Assembly (NCBI GenBank): GCA_026873275.1
Contig: JANTUC010000012.1
Coordinates: 826,001 to 890,000 of the forward strand
Direction: 5' to 3'
DNA from: Pseudopithomyces maydicus
Taxonomy: Eukaryota; Ascomycota; Dothideomycetes; Pleosporales; Didymosphaeriaceae
Length of the DNA: 64,000 bases
Shown here piece after piece: positions 1 to 9,460 of this stretch. The notes under the pieces were generated by a model that did not search any database, was not told where the DNA came from, and saw only the letters and a program-made list of their open reading frames with translations. The position numbers and the translations under genes were made by a program. The number at the start of each line of letters is the position of its first letter. The stretch's first letter is position 1.

Positions 1-323
1 AGTATTCATTAGTGTTTACTGCGGTTCCTTCGAGGATTATATGAATCGAGAAGCATTGCTACATAATAAGCATATCACTGACCTTGATGAAAAACATCTA
101 GTCAAGGTACGAAAACTCCAATTTCGGTTTGTAGGAGTTTTCACTCACCACGTGAATGTCAATTTTGCTCTGGCCCAGTTACACTAGCAAGGATTTTGTG
201 AGCCTGGAACGTCAGGACGCAGGGCGACACTTGGGTAGCGTGTCATGACACTACATGACTAGGTATCGTCGCGTGGAGATCGGGACGGGAGACGAGCCTT
301 GGAACGGCCCGTCAACGGGGAAA

Positions 324-584
324 CTACGAACTCGAACAACCAAGTTCACGGATCCACCTTAGGGTCGCTATTTGTTCTGCCTGCGGGTGAATTCTCCAGC
401 GCTCTCTATTAGAAAAGTAATTCCGCTCTGCCAACTTAGATTCGTCATCAAACTCGAAGGAAGTTCCCGAGATGCATGTTGAAGCTGAGATATCGTAAAG
501 GTAATGCAAAGACCCAGCCACATTATCCCAGTCAAGTAGTACCGGGGCACCATACACAAGCTTATCTAACTTAAGATCTTGCAA
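324..584 (-). CDS. Possible small hypothetical protein or exon fragment
   Basis: An open frame of 86 codons on the minus strand. Its composition is fairly protein-like, with a hydrophobic/aromatic middle (around Leu-Leu-Asp-Trp-Asp-Asn) and a charged C-terminal half. I do not recognise a family. There is no supporting neighbour, and the reading may be an isolated exon or chance. It is listed only because the flank has nothing better. Confidence 0.15.
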   Translation of the reverse strand: MQDLKLDKLVYGAPVLLDWDNVAGSLHYLYDISASTCISGTSFEFDDESKLAERNYFSNRERWRIHPQAEQIATLRWIRELGCSSS

Positions 585-1146
585 GCAATGAAGTCATTGT
601 CTGACAAGCCAGTCATGAGGACCAGTACGATGCACCAAGAGCAGGGCAGTTTACACGTTCGAAGCGCACATCGCCTCACCTGGTTCAGTTTGCATGCGAA
701 TACGGGAAAGGCTGCCTGGTGCCTGAAGCCTCTTACGAGAACAATGCGGATTGCAAAGCATGTACAAGCAGCAAGGGTCAAGACATCTCGTACCTAAAAG
801 TCCGGAGGGACTACTGCCAAGCGTCGCCTCCGTATTTTCGGGTCGTCCCAAGCGTTTCCATGCTCTTTCGTCGGCGCCGAACTCTCGTATTCCACGCGTC
901 CTACGAGGTCCGCTGACGGCCTGACCACCCAATCCTCACACGGCAAAAGCAAATATCTTTTTCTCTTCCACCCAAATCAGAAATTCTTGGCAGCCTAAAA
1001 CGCGGAGCAGGATTCCGTCTTTGCATACCAATACTATGGTCGACATTCAAATGTGACTTCTTTTCTTGGCGTAGAGAAGAATATGTAGTTTCGGGTATAC
1101 ATGGTTTCCAAAATTGGAAGCATGTGCGTGAGCGCCGGCAAGACAC

Positions 1147-1536
1147 GTGCGTGGTGCTGCGCGATATACCGAGTACGATATGCAGGCCCATCATGTACGG
1201 ACTGCGCATTTACCGCATATGACGGACTTAAACCCGGGTGAGGCTTTTCAGGCAGTCATGTGGATTCAAGAAGATATCGATGCAGCAGAGCTGAACATGG
1301 CATTTTGCGATTTCAGTGCGTATGGGCAGAATGCTGTGAAAGCACATTTGCTTGATGATGTCTTATCAGCAGTTTTCGATGTATCAGTCACATTGACCTG
1401 CTCGTGGTCGAACGCCTTCATGAATCCGTCCCATGACCTGCCCAAGCCAGCCACGACGATAATAGAATGGCTTAAACGCTTTGCCACCCCCTTGGAGCTC
1501 TCGCCACTAATGCCTATAGAAGACTTAGACCAATGA
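1147..1536 (+). CDS. Possible hypothetical protein
   Basis: A 129-codon open frame. From an internal Met near codon 25 (ATG at 1219) the sequence is acidic and hydrophobic, with a spread of residues that could be real protein (Met-Trp-Ile-Gln-Glu-Asp, several Trp, a Pro-rich C-terminus). No domain is recognised. An antisense frame of similar length overlaps it (1266-1580), so chance cannot be excluded. Confidence 0.2.
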   Translation: MRGAARYTEYDMQAHHVRTAHLPHMTDLNPGEAFQAVMWIQEDIDAAELNMAFCDFSAYGQNAVKAHLLDDVLSAVFDVSVTLTCSWSNAFMNPSHDLPKPATTIIEWLKRFATPLELSPLMPIEDLDQ

Positions 1537-2295
1537 CTGGTGTAGAACCTCCCGTTGATCGCGAGGATGGAAGGAACCATACAAGTCAGATGATAGGGGC
1601 CAAGTGCCTTAGGCAGTATCTTTGAGGATTTTCCAAGCCTTCGGAGCTTCTAGGCGGGGCACTGTTTGGATTCAGTCATCATTAGCTGAAGGATAATACG
1701 CGGCAATATTTTCATAGAGAAAAATACCAAGAGACTGTTCGGTTGGGTTGGGTTGTCCACAGCCCCATTGAAGTCCCTCAAGACGAGGAGACTCGGGTGT
1801 TTGATACGCTGACTGTAACTTTCCATGTAGAACTCATCAGGCCATGATGGTCCTTTTTCCACCTCGGTTTAAAACATCCCAACACAACAGTAAGAAAATA
1901 GCGTACGGTTATCTTTCCCGTGACGTTTCAGAATGGTATGCCTCCTGTTCTGATTCAGGCAACCAAAGATGCTGACAATAACCACGTGAGCGCTCAGATA
2001 GCACACGTTTCCCAGAAACACGCCTTTTATGCTACACACACTCAATGTTCCATAAAACAAGTAGAAAAGTGGCCAGATGCTCCAACATCCATAAGTACAA
2101 CACTAACAATTGATCCGTTCTGCGCATGATAGGTGCCATCAAACAAATGGACCCTGTGCATTGAGAATCGAGGCTAAAGTCATAGATGCGAAGTCTTCAT
2201 ATTGCGTACGGAGCTTTGAGATTCACAGGCAGCTTATAGGGTAAGTACAGATGCGAACTTCAAACACACCGGCCGTCCTACGCTTCCGAGCCATT

Positions 2296-3480
2296 TCACT
2301 GTCCCGTTCTCACAGTGAATCTCTCCTCCCCCTCAACTCTCATCTCCTGGAACCTTTTGAAAACCGTCTCCTCCCACGGTCTCTTCCCCCCGCCAGCGAC
2401 CAATTCGTCCACGTACGCCTCAAACGAGATGGGCTTGAAGTCTGGATAGAGGTCTCTGGCATCGAGGTAGCCAAGATACTTTGCGTTTTTCAGCGTACCA
2501 TCTTGACGGATGAATTTTGACAGAGAGTATTGTGCGTTGGAACGTGTTACCCAGGCACGTAAGTTTGTTGAGTCGGATTTGATCAGGTCGTCGTTATGAG
2601 CGATAGCAGACTCGAGCTGTTCTTTGGAAACCTGGGGCTATAGTTGGTACAATTTCTATTCCTCCCGACGGTAGAATATAGTGTTTATGCAACGAAGAAG
2701 AAAAAGATTAAAGGCTCACCCTGTTTGCGTCCACCTTCTCACCAGTCTTACTCTCCACCAAGCTCACAATTTCGTTCTGGCAGATCTCATCACTCCACGT
2801 AACGACCTTTTTGTTCATGGTCCTCGAATCCTTGATGATTCTAGCGACCCAACGCCCGGTGTCGCGCTTATCACCGAGAAGCGTCCTGCCCTCGCCATGA
2901 CCGTAGATCTCTGGTGCATCAAAGACGAGAGCGTAGTCGAGTCTTCCAGAGGGGACGCGGAGCCAGGAGACTTGGTGCCAGTAGCCCACGTCAATGACAG
3001 TGTAAGGGAGATGATGCTTCCAGATGTGTTGGTGGACCAATTCCTTCTCATCGCGCAACGCCATGATACCGCCGGGGGGAACGATGGAGGCGAAATCGCA
3101 GGGGACGAAACGCTTGATGCCTGCCTTGGCGGCAGCATCGATGAGTGGGAGCTGGGCGAGGATACCGAACGCATGAATCGCGCTGATGAGTGTATCGAAG
3201 CCGGTCAGTACCTTTGCGAGTTCCTCTACATCGCCGGAGAGGTCGCCAATTACGACAGGCACCCCACGGGCTGCAAGTGCATGTACGGAGGGTTTGGAGG
3301 CCGAGGAAGGCTGAACGAGTGCGGAGACGTCCTATGAGTGGTTTTAATGCTGGTTACTGATGCAAGGACACAGGGTTTTGCGGGTTAACTCACGAAGCCA
3401 CCATCCTCCAACAAGCCCTCAAGAATGTCACCTCCCGTCTCACCATGCGCACCTAGTAACAAGACACTCTGTTTAGCCAT
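2296..3480 (-). CDS. NmrA-like / isoflavone reductase-like NAD(P)-binding protein
   Basis: Three exons (3394-3480, 2720-3331, 2296-2631) joined by GT-AG introns of 62 and 88 bp give an in-frame protein of 344 aa. The start is the ATG at 3480. It is followed at once by a Rossmann strand and a Gly-x-x-Gly-x-x-Gly nucleotide-binding loop (Gly-Ala-His-Gly-Glu-Thr-Gly, residues about 10-16). The middle has the family's Arg-Phe-Val-Pro-Cys-Asp-Phe segment and an acidic Leu-Arg-Asp-Glu-Lys stretch where related aryl alcohol reductases place the catalytic Lys. This is an atypical short-chain dehydrogenase (NmrA, isoflavone/phenylcoumaran reductase group), expected to be cytosolic. Substrate cannot be told: in fungi such proteins range from redox sensors to secondary-metabolism reductases. 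The next gene, BIG1, lies on the same strand with no sign of shared function. Confidence 0.85.
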
Positions 3481-3912
3481 AGTTGATAAGTATACTGCTA
3501 TAGGTAATTGCTAGATTTTCTCTTTCTTTCTTTATTTCTTCATCGATCCGTCCTATGATTATTTACGGTCTTGGTGTGCGCAGTCGAAAGTGCAATTATG
3601 ACAACACCGCTCATTTCTAAGCCTGCATCACCTAGGCGGATGTTAACTAAGCAATATGTACAGCGATTTTTTGCACTCGTTAGAGTGCAGAAAAGACAGG
3701 GTTAGGGGTAGAGTAGGTTAGTGAGATTGGGGATAAGGCGAGATAGCTCCGAAAGGGCAGGAATTCTGTATTTTTGCACTCGTCAGGCTGCATGAACGAT
3801 GGTGCAATGAAAAGCCAAGATATTGAATCCGCTACGAGACCAGCCTATACAACGCCAAAGCCAATGCTCTCATACATGTTACAAAGTGTACACTCGCCCA
3901 TCCAAGCCGTAT
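3481..3912. promoter_or_regulatory. Intergenic: promoter of the NmrA-like gene and 3' region of BIG1
   Basis: About 430 bp between two minus-strand genes. It must hold the NmrA-like promoter and the BIG1 3' UTR. A pyrimidine-rich run (about 3518-3540) lies just upstream of the NmrA-like start. No RNA gene or repeat element was seen. Confidence 0.4.
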
Positions 3913-4928
3913 CTACTTCTGCTGCCTCTGGGCGGCGGGACCCATCTCCTTGCTAAAGGCAAAGTAGGAAACTTCCAGGCTCACAAGAGCCTTGACACCG
4001 ACAAGAGTAATGAGAAATAACGGAACGGCGGCCACGAATCCCATGAAGAGGCCAGGGGTGAAGTACTGGTACTTTTCGAAAAGACCGGGCTGGTTTCGGA
4101 GGGCGCGCTTGGGGTGGGTGGAGGGGTTGGCGTTGGTGTGGACAGAGAGGTCGCGCTTCAGCTCCATCTGGAAGGAAGCGTCGAACGGGCTCTCCATCTC
4201 GTAAGGCGGATGTTCGGACTGGAACTTAATCTGAGGCGTCGAGGTGTAGATGACGGTGAAGTCGTCAAACTGGGTGTGGTTGGAGATGAGGCTCTGGAGC
4301 TCACGATCTACGCCATGTCAGTGCGATTCGGGGCCGACGCTGCGGTGCTAGCTCACCCCAGTGGTCCAACTGTGCCGGGCGCAGATGGCGATCGACGGGC
4401 GGGGCGGCAAAGGAAACTTGGATGACGCGCTGCTTCTCGGGGTGGGTGGCAGTCTGGTCTTGGGACAGCAGCTCGGCGGCGCAGACAGCTTGCAGATGGC
4501 GAGATATGGCATCGGCGGCCGACTCGTCCTCAATGACGTGGGGCACAACCAGGGTGCTCTTCACGTAGTCGCTCTCGCCGTTCAAGTGGCTGGCCAGGCG
4601 TGGCGCCTGGCGGGCTGCATGGCTGAAGTCGGCGGCGGAGACAGCGTGCTGGCGCACGACGAAGTAGGTGCTGGTAGGGCAGTCGTGGAGGGCGGAGGAG
4701 AGGAGGTCGACGAGGTGGTTGGCACGGGTGAGGCCAGCGGGCGGGGCGTCGAGGTTCAAGCTGGAGGAGTTAGGCTGGCACAGGTGGTGGTGGGTGGAGC
4801 AGAGCAGAGGGGGCAGGCACGCACTCGGCGGTGGAGAAGAGGAAGTAGGGCGAGGTGTTGCGGAAGGCGAGGGCGGAGGGCAGCGAGGCGAGGGCGCAGG
4901 CGAATGCGCCGACGAGAGACTTTGCCAT
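3913..4928 (-). CDS. BIG1: BIG1-type ER membrane protein (beta-1,6-glucan / V-ATPase assembly factor family)
   Basis: Exons 4825-4928, 4357-4760 and 3913-4307 join in frame across introns of 64 and 49 bp to give 300 aa. The N-terminus is a signal peptide (charged start, hydrophobic core ending at Ala-Leu-Ala near residue 21). The C-terminus carries the hallmark of the BIG1 family: an aromatic segment Tyr-Phe-Thr-Pro-Gly-Leu-Phe-Met-Gly-Phe leading into one membrane span (about residues 255-285), then a short tail with Phe-Ser-Lys-Glu-x-Gly-Pro-Ala-Ala. BIG1 proteins are type I ER membrane proteins needed for normal cell-wall beta-1,6-glucan, and are related to V-ATPase accessory protein S1/Voa1. 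The luminal part is poorly conserved, as is normal in this family. The start is fixed by the signal peptide. It is transcribed divergently from FAP1. Confidence 0.85.
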
Positions 4929-5340
4929 TTGGGCGGAGGTGATGGATCGGAGACGGTCGGTGACGGCGGCGCCTGCGCTCGATGTTGGCGTTGCGGCTGC
5001 TGGGCACTGCGAGACGAGACGAGACGAGACGGGCCGGGGTTCTGCCGGCCGCGGCTGGCGATGACGCGCATCCCGGCGCCGCCACACTGAAATGTTTAAT
5101 GTTCAGCACTTTTGCGACATGGAGACTACCGCAGCACAATACATAATACGCTGCAGTGCAGTGGCTGCGCAGCGCCGCGACGAGCCAGACTCACTGTGAC
5201 TCATCCGCCCTGCACCGCGCGCTAGCCACACGGCATAGAAAACACCCGTCCGCCCCGGGCGTCCTCTTGTCGTCGTCGTCGTCGTCGTCGTCGTCGTCTG
5301 GACCCTCTTCGCCTGCCACTATAGATGGTAGACCGCCAAC
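4929..5340. promoter_or_regulatory. Divergent BIG1/FAP1 intergenic region with a trinucleotide repeat
   Basis: A 412-bp region between the start codons of BIG1 (-) and FAP1 (+), so it serves both genes. It includes a GACGA/GAGAC-type short repeat (about 5012-5032) and a GTC/CGT trinucleotide run (about 5269-5299) about 40 bp before the FAP1 ATG. No TATA box is clear. Confidence 0.5.
5269..5299 (+). repeat. (GTC)n microsatellite upstream of FAP1
   Basis: About ten tandem GTC/CGT units, uninterrupted, within the presumed FAP1 5' UTR or core promoter. Such tracts vary readily in length. Confidence 0.9.
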
Positions 5341-5454
5341 ATGTCGCTGCCACCCGCCGCCATGTCGCAACCACCCGCCACCCACACCCACACCCACACC
5401 CAGGCGCCCCGCCGCCCGCGCCATCGCCATCGCCAGGGTCCACGCGTGCCACCG

Positions 5455-5485
<31 letters not shown>

Positions 5486-5549
5486 AGGCAGGGCCGTCAC
5501 AGGAGCCACAGCCCCCGGCGGCGCGACGGGGAGGAGGGAGAGGAGCAGG

Positions 5550-5585
<36 letters not shown>

Positions 5586-8500
5586 GCGGGGCGGCAGGGG
5601 GCGTGGCAGAGGAGGAGGACGCGGGCAGCACCCCCAACAACAAGACGCCAGCCATGCGCCTCCAGCTTTCCCTCCTGGGGGAGAGAGAGCACGGGGACGG
5701 GGACGAGGACGCCACCACCCCAACAACCCGCTGCACCCTCACCCTGCAGAGGCTGCTGCCTCTGCCGCCTCCGCTGCTGCCGCGCAAGCATCTGGCCTGC
5801 AAGCCGACGCGCCCGAGTTCACCCCCGGAAGACCACAACCTCCCCAGCGCACCCGCCGTCCTCCGCGCGAGAAGAAACCCATCCTGCCCCAGGGCCCAAA
5901 GTCCACCGCGCCCGACATCGCCACTCGCACCCACGAAGACATTGACAACGGCCACTACGAATGCGCCATCTGCACAGACGAAGTCCGCCGGACGACAAAG
6001 GGCATATGGTCATGCAGGACATGCTGGACCGTCTTCCACCTGACCTGCATCAAGAAGTGGTCCACCAACGAAGGCTCCGCCGCAGCTCGACAGCAGGCAC
6101 CCGACGGAGAACTGCCACCCCCGCGCCAATGGCGCTGCCCCGGCTGCAACTACCCAAAGGACGAGCTGCCCAGGGTCCCTTCGTGCTGGTGCGAGAAGGA
6201 GATGGATCCAAAATCACTCCCTGGTCTGCCACCCTTCTCCTGCGGTCAGACATGTGCCCGGCCGCGGCTTCTACCCAAGAAGTGCCCGCATCCTTGCCCT
6301 GCCACCTGTCACGCCGGGCCTTGCTCTCCGTGTTCTCTGATGGGACCTACCCAGCACTGCTTCTGCGGCCGAAGCTCCCTTACCCGCCGTTGTCTCGACA
6401 CCGATTACGAAAATGGTTGGAGTTGCGCCGTCACATGCGGACAAGTCATGCCCTGTGGAGAGCACACTTGTCCCCGACCATGTCATGAAGGGCCTTGTGG
6501 TGCCTGTGAAGTACGCGTCCCCGCGAGGTGCTACTGCGGCCAGGAAGAGAAGGACATACTGTGCTGCGAACGAGAGCAAGAAAGGGACAGCAGCTTGCTG
6601 CACATGGCTGAAGATGGCTCATCGACCATTGAGCGTTGGGTGGGCATTTTTGAGTGCTCGAGTGCATGTGAACGGCCCTTCGACTGTGGGAAGCACTCTT
6701 GCAGCAAATCCTGCCATCGACAAGACACCTATCCAGCCCATTGTCCTCGTTCTCCCGATGTCGTGTCTCATTGTCCCTGTGGCAAGACGCCTTTACGCCA
6801 AATATCGACAACCCCTCGGTCAACTTGCCAAGACCCGATACCGAATTGCTCCAAGCCCTGCGGTACTAGACTGGGATGTGGGCATGCGTGCCAAAAGCGA
6901 TGCCACCAAGGCCAATGTCCACCTTGTCTACAGACGGTCCAGATCAGTTGCCGTTGCGGGAGGACTACTTCCACTTCCATCTGTCATCAGGGTAGCGAAG
7001 AACCACCACATTGCATGAGAATATGTCGAACGTCGTTGAATTGCGGACGGCACGAGTGTGGAGAACGATGCTGCTCAGGAGAACGAAAGGCTGGTGAGCG
7101 GCAATCGCAACGCCGAAAACATCGACCAATCGATTCAGCGCGCCGTCCCCACGATGATGGATTTGAGGCAGAACATATATGCACACGACCTTGTGGCCGC
7201 CAACTCAGGTGTGGCAACCCCGATCATCGTTGCCAGGAGCTGTGTCACAAAGGACCCTGTGGGACATGCCGAGATGCCGTCTTTGAAGAAATCAGCTGTC
7301 ATTGTGGACGCACTGTACTTCAACCCCTTTACCGTGTGGCACGCAACCTCCGCCTTGTAGATATGAATGCGAACGGTCAAAGACCTGTGGTCACCCGCAG
7401 GTACCGCACAATTGCCATGGAGACGACGAAACTTGTCCCATATGTCCATTCCTTACCACCAAGCCTTGTCTGTGCGGAAAGAATACGCTCAAGAACCAGC
7501 CTTGCCATCTCAGCGAAGTACGCTGTGCAGAGCCTTGCGGACAACTTCTAGCGTGTGGGGCACATCGTTGTCGCAAGCAATGCCATCGCCCGGGAGAATG
7601 CGAAGAGCCTTGTGCGCAGGCTTGTGGCAAAGAGCTGAGCGTCTGTGGACACCCTTGTATGGCTGCTTGCCACTTCCCCATAACTTGTAGAGAAGAAAAG
7701 GCCTGTACTCATAAGATACTCGTTACGTGCGAATGCCAGCGCATCAAGCAGGAGGCGAAGTGCAATGCATCCAAGCATGGCGAGGGCAATCTCAACAAGA
7801 ACCTGAAATGCGATGATGAATGCGCGCGCCTACAACGCAATCAACTTCTCGCATCAGCGTTGCAGGTCGATCCTGATCGCCAGGATGACCATGTCCCTTA
7901 TTCTGCCGACACTTTGAACATGTACCAACGGAACTCTACCTGGGCGGCCGCTCAGGAAAAGATACTTAGACTGTTTGCCGCCAACCCGGAAGAAAAGCGT
8001 ATGCGCTTCAAGCCTATGCAACGGCAACATCGTGCCTTCATCCACTCCCTGGCCGAAGACTTCGGTCTGGATACCGAGAGTATGGATCCCGAGCCACACC
8101 GGCATGTTGCTCTGTTCAAAACCCCACGTTTCGTAATGGCGCCCATGAAGACGTTGGCAGATTGTGTACGCATCAGGCAGCGTGAACGCGCAACAGCAGC
8201 AACAACCGCCCGACCTGCGGCCAACTACATTCCTGCCGCGCAACCAAAGCGTAATCAGACTGCAGATCCCTACAACGGTTTTCTAATTGCAAATCCACGC
8301 TTTGCCCTCACCATCGAAGAGGTCTCAGCAGTGCTCAGGGCCACCATGCCTAGGACACCCTATCCTCTGGACCTCGAGGTCGCTTTCCTGCCATCCGAAG
8401 AGGTATCGCTCAAGCCCCCGATCGCTGCCCGGGTATCTGTCCCTGAGCGTGAGATCCAGAGCATGCTCGAGTCTATCAAGCCGACTCTTTCAGCGGCGCT

Positions 8501-8873
8501 CGATGCAGATTCCATTGGCAAGTTGCAACTCGTCCGCACTGATGCTTCACTCAACCTACAACGCAGAGAAAGTGATGATGCGCCTGGTGCAGGTTGGAGC
8601 CAAATTGCCAAGGGTGCACCCGTGCGACGAGCCCCCCAAAACGCGCCACTCGGAACCAAGAGCGGGTTTGCAGTGTTGAGCCTTCCGAGAAGGTTGAAAA
8701 AAGACAAGGTCGAAGTAGCCGAGGATTGGGAGGCTGAAGAAGAGAAGGAAGAGGAGAGGGAGAAAGGGGCCAGCGCCACCACAAGCGGGATGAATAGTGA
8801 TGTCGAGGGAGTGCTCGCTGGGCCAGCTGAACCAGCTGAGCCAACTGGCGGAGCATGGGCAGACAGTGAGTGA
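5341..8873 (+). CDS. FAP1: FAP1/NFX1-type RING and R3H zinc-finger protein, with an apparent one-base frameshift
   Basis: The first frame runs from ATG 5341 through a low-complexity Gln/Gly/Pro/His N-terminus (9-Gln run near residue 40), a RING-like Cys/His domain (Cys-Ala-Ile-Cys, about residues 206-270) and a long series of NFX1-type zinc fingers. At about 7324-7327 homology moves to the next frame, which continues the zinc fingers, then an R3H domain (about residues 885-945, with Arg-x-x-x-His and Phe-Lys-Thr-Pro-Arg-Phe) and an acidic tail ending at 8873. Total is about 1,177 aa, a normal size for fungal FAP1. Family members are nuclear/cytoplasmic proteins tied to transcription, ubiquitin ligation and, in yeast, competition with rapamycin for FKBP12. 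Conserved Cys residues on both sides of the shift leave no room for an intron, so this is either a sequencing error in a C4 run or a real break. Confidence 0.88.
5458..5484 (+). repeat. CAG repeat encoding a polyglutamine tract in FAP1
   Basis: Tandem CAG codons with a single CAA at the end, giving nine consecutive Gln in the low-complexity N-terminus of FAP1. A nearby GGAGCA/AGGAGC repeat (about 5540-5590) codes for Gly/Ala. Both are length-mutable. Confidence 0.9.
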
Positions 8874-9460
8874 ATAGGATGGCAGGCTCAGCCAATGGAA
8901 ACTGGGGAAACCCGACGCGAAGGAAATGGCTGAGTAGATAGCATTCAGACACGAATGACACATACACCACTGAAAAGCATAATCGCTCTCGACTTGATTC
9001 GATTCTACACACCTAGACTACATCCCCTTTACCTCCTTCCGTCCCCCTACCTTGCTGTCGAGGCGGGAGCCCAATCTATCCTTCCGCGCTAACTAGATAA
9101 AATGATACACTGGTATATAATACACCGAGTCCCACGTAGTGTAAAGTGCACTGTAGGACGACCCAAACCGGACCTTGACGTCCGATGCGCCACGCAAGCA
9201 CTCAGGGCCAAAAAGCCAATGCTCAGCTTTTACGGATAAATTGTCTCTCCATCCCAACACCGAGACAAATTTATCGTAGGAGAAAAGAAGAACGCCGGAT
9301 GCATGCAATAACTAAAGTCCAAGCCAACCTGCAACATGAGAGCGGGCCAGAAGGGGGTTTTGACTTGGTGTGGAGATCATGTTGAAACGGCGAATTGTCG
9401 GCGCAGATGAGTCGAGCAGAAATGTTGAACACAGAAGGTCGAAAGTAGAAAAACAGAGGC
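8874..9460. other. Convergent intergenic region FAP1/SET1
   Basis: About 590 bp between two stop codons, so it holds only 3' UTRs and terminators of FAP1 (+) and SET1 (-). Short open frames here are not protein-like. No repeat or RNA gene was seen. Confidence 0.5.

Larger units (their letters stand above)
1..2295. other. Left flank without a recognised gene
   Basis: No protein family is recognisable in this stretch. Several short open frames occur on both strands, the most protein-like being 1147-1536 (+) and 324-584 (-), listed separately at low confidence. Base composition is mixed, with no obvious RIP decay and no transposon termini. It may hold the edge of a gene that lies mainly outside the window, or the 3' region of the NmrA-like gene that ends at 2296. 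Confidence 0.5.

Noticed and set aside
2681..3337. Long + strand open frame of 218 codons
   Set aside because: It lies antisense to the NmrA-like coding exon, which has clear family motifs and matching introns.
4301..5071. 256-codon minus-strand frame taken as one gene
   Set aside because: Only its C-terminal half belongs to BIG1; the N-terminal half reads through an intron and the promoter. The spliced model starts with a signal peptide and is in frame.
7359..7551. Continuation of the first FAP1 frame to 7551
   Set aside because: Past the C-run this frame loses all Cys/His spacing, whereas the alternative frame restores it.
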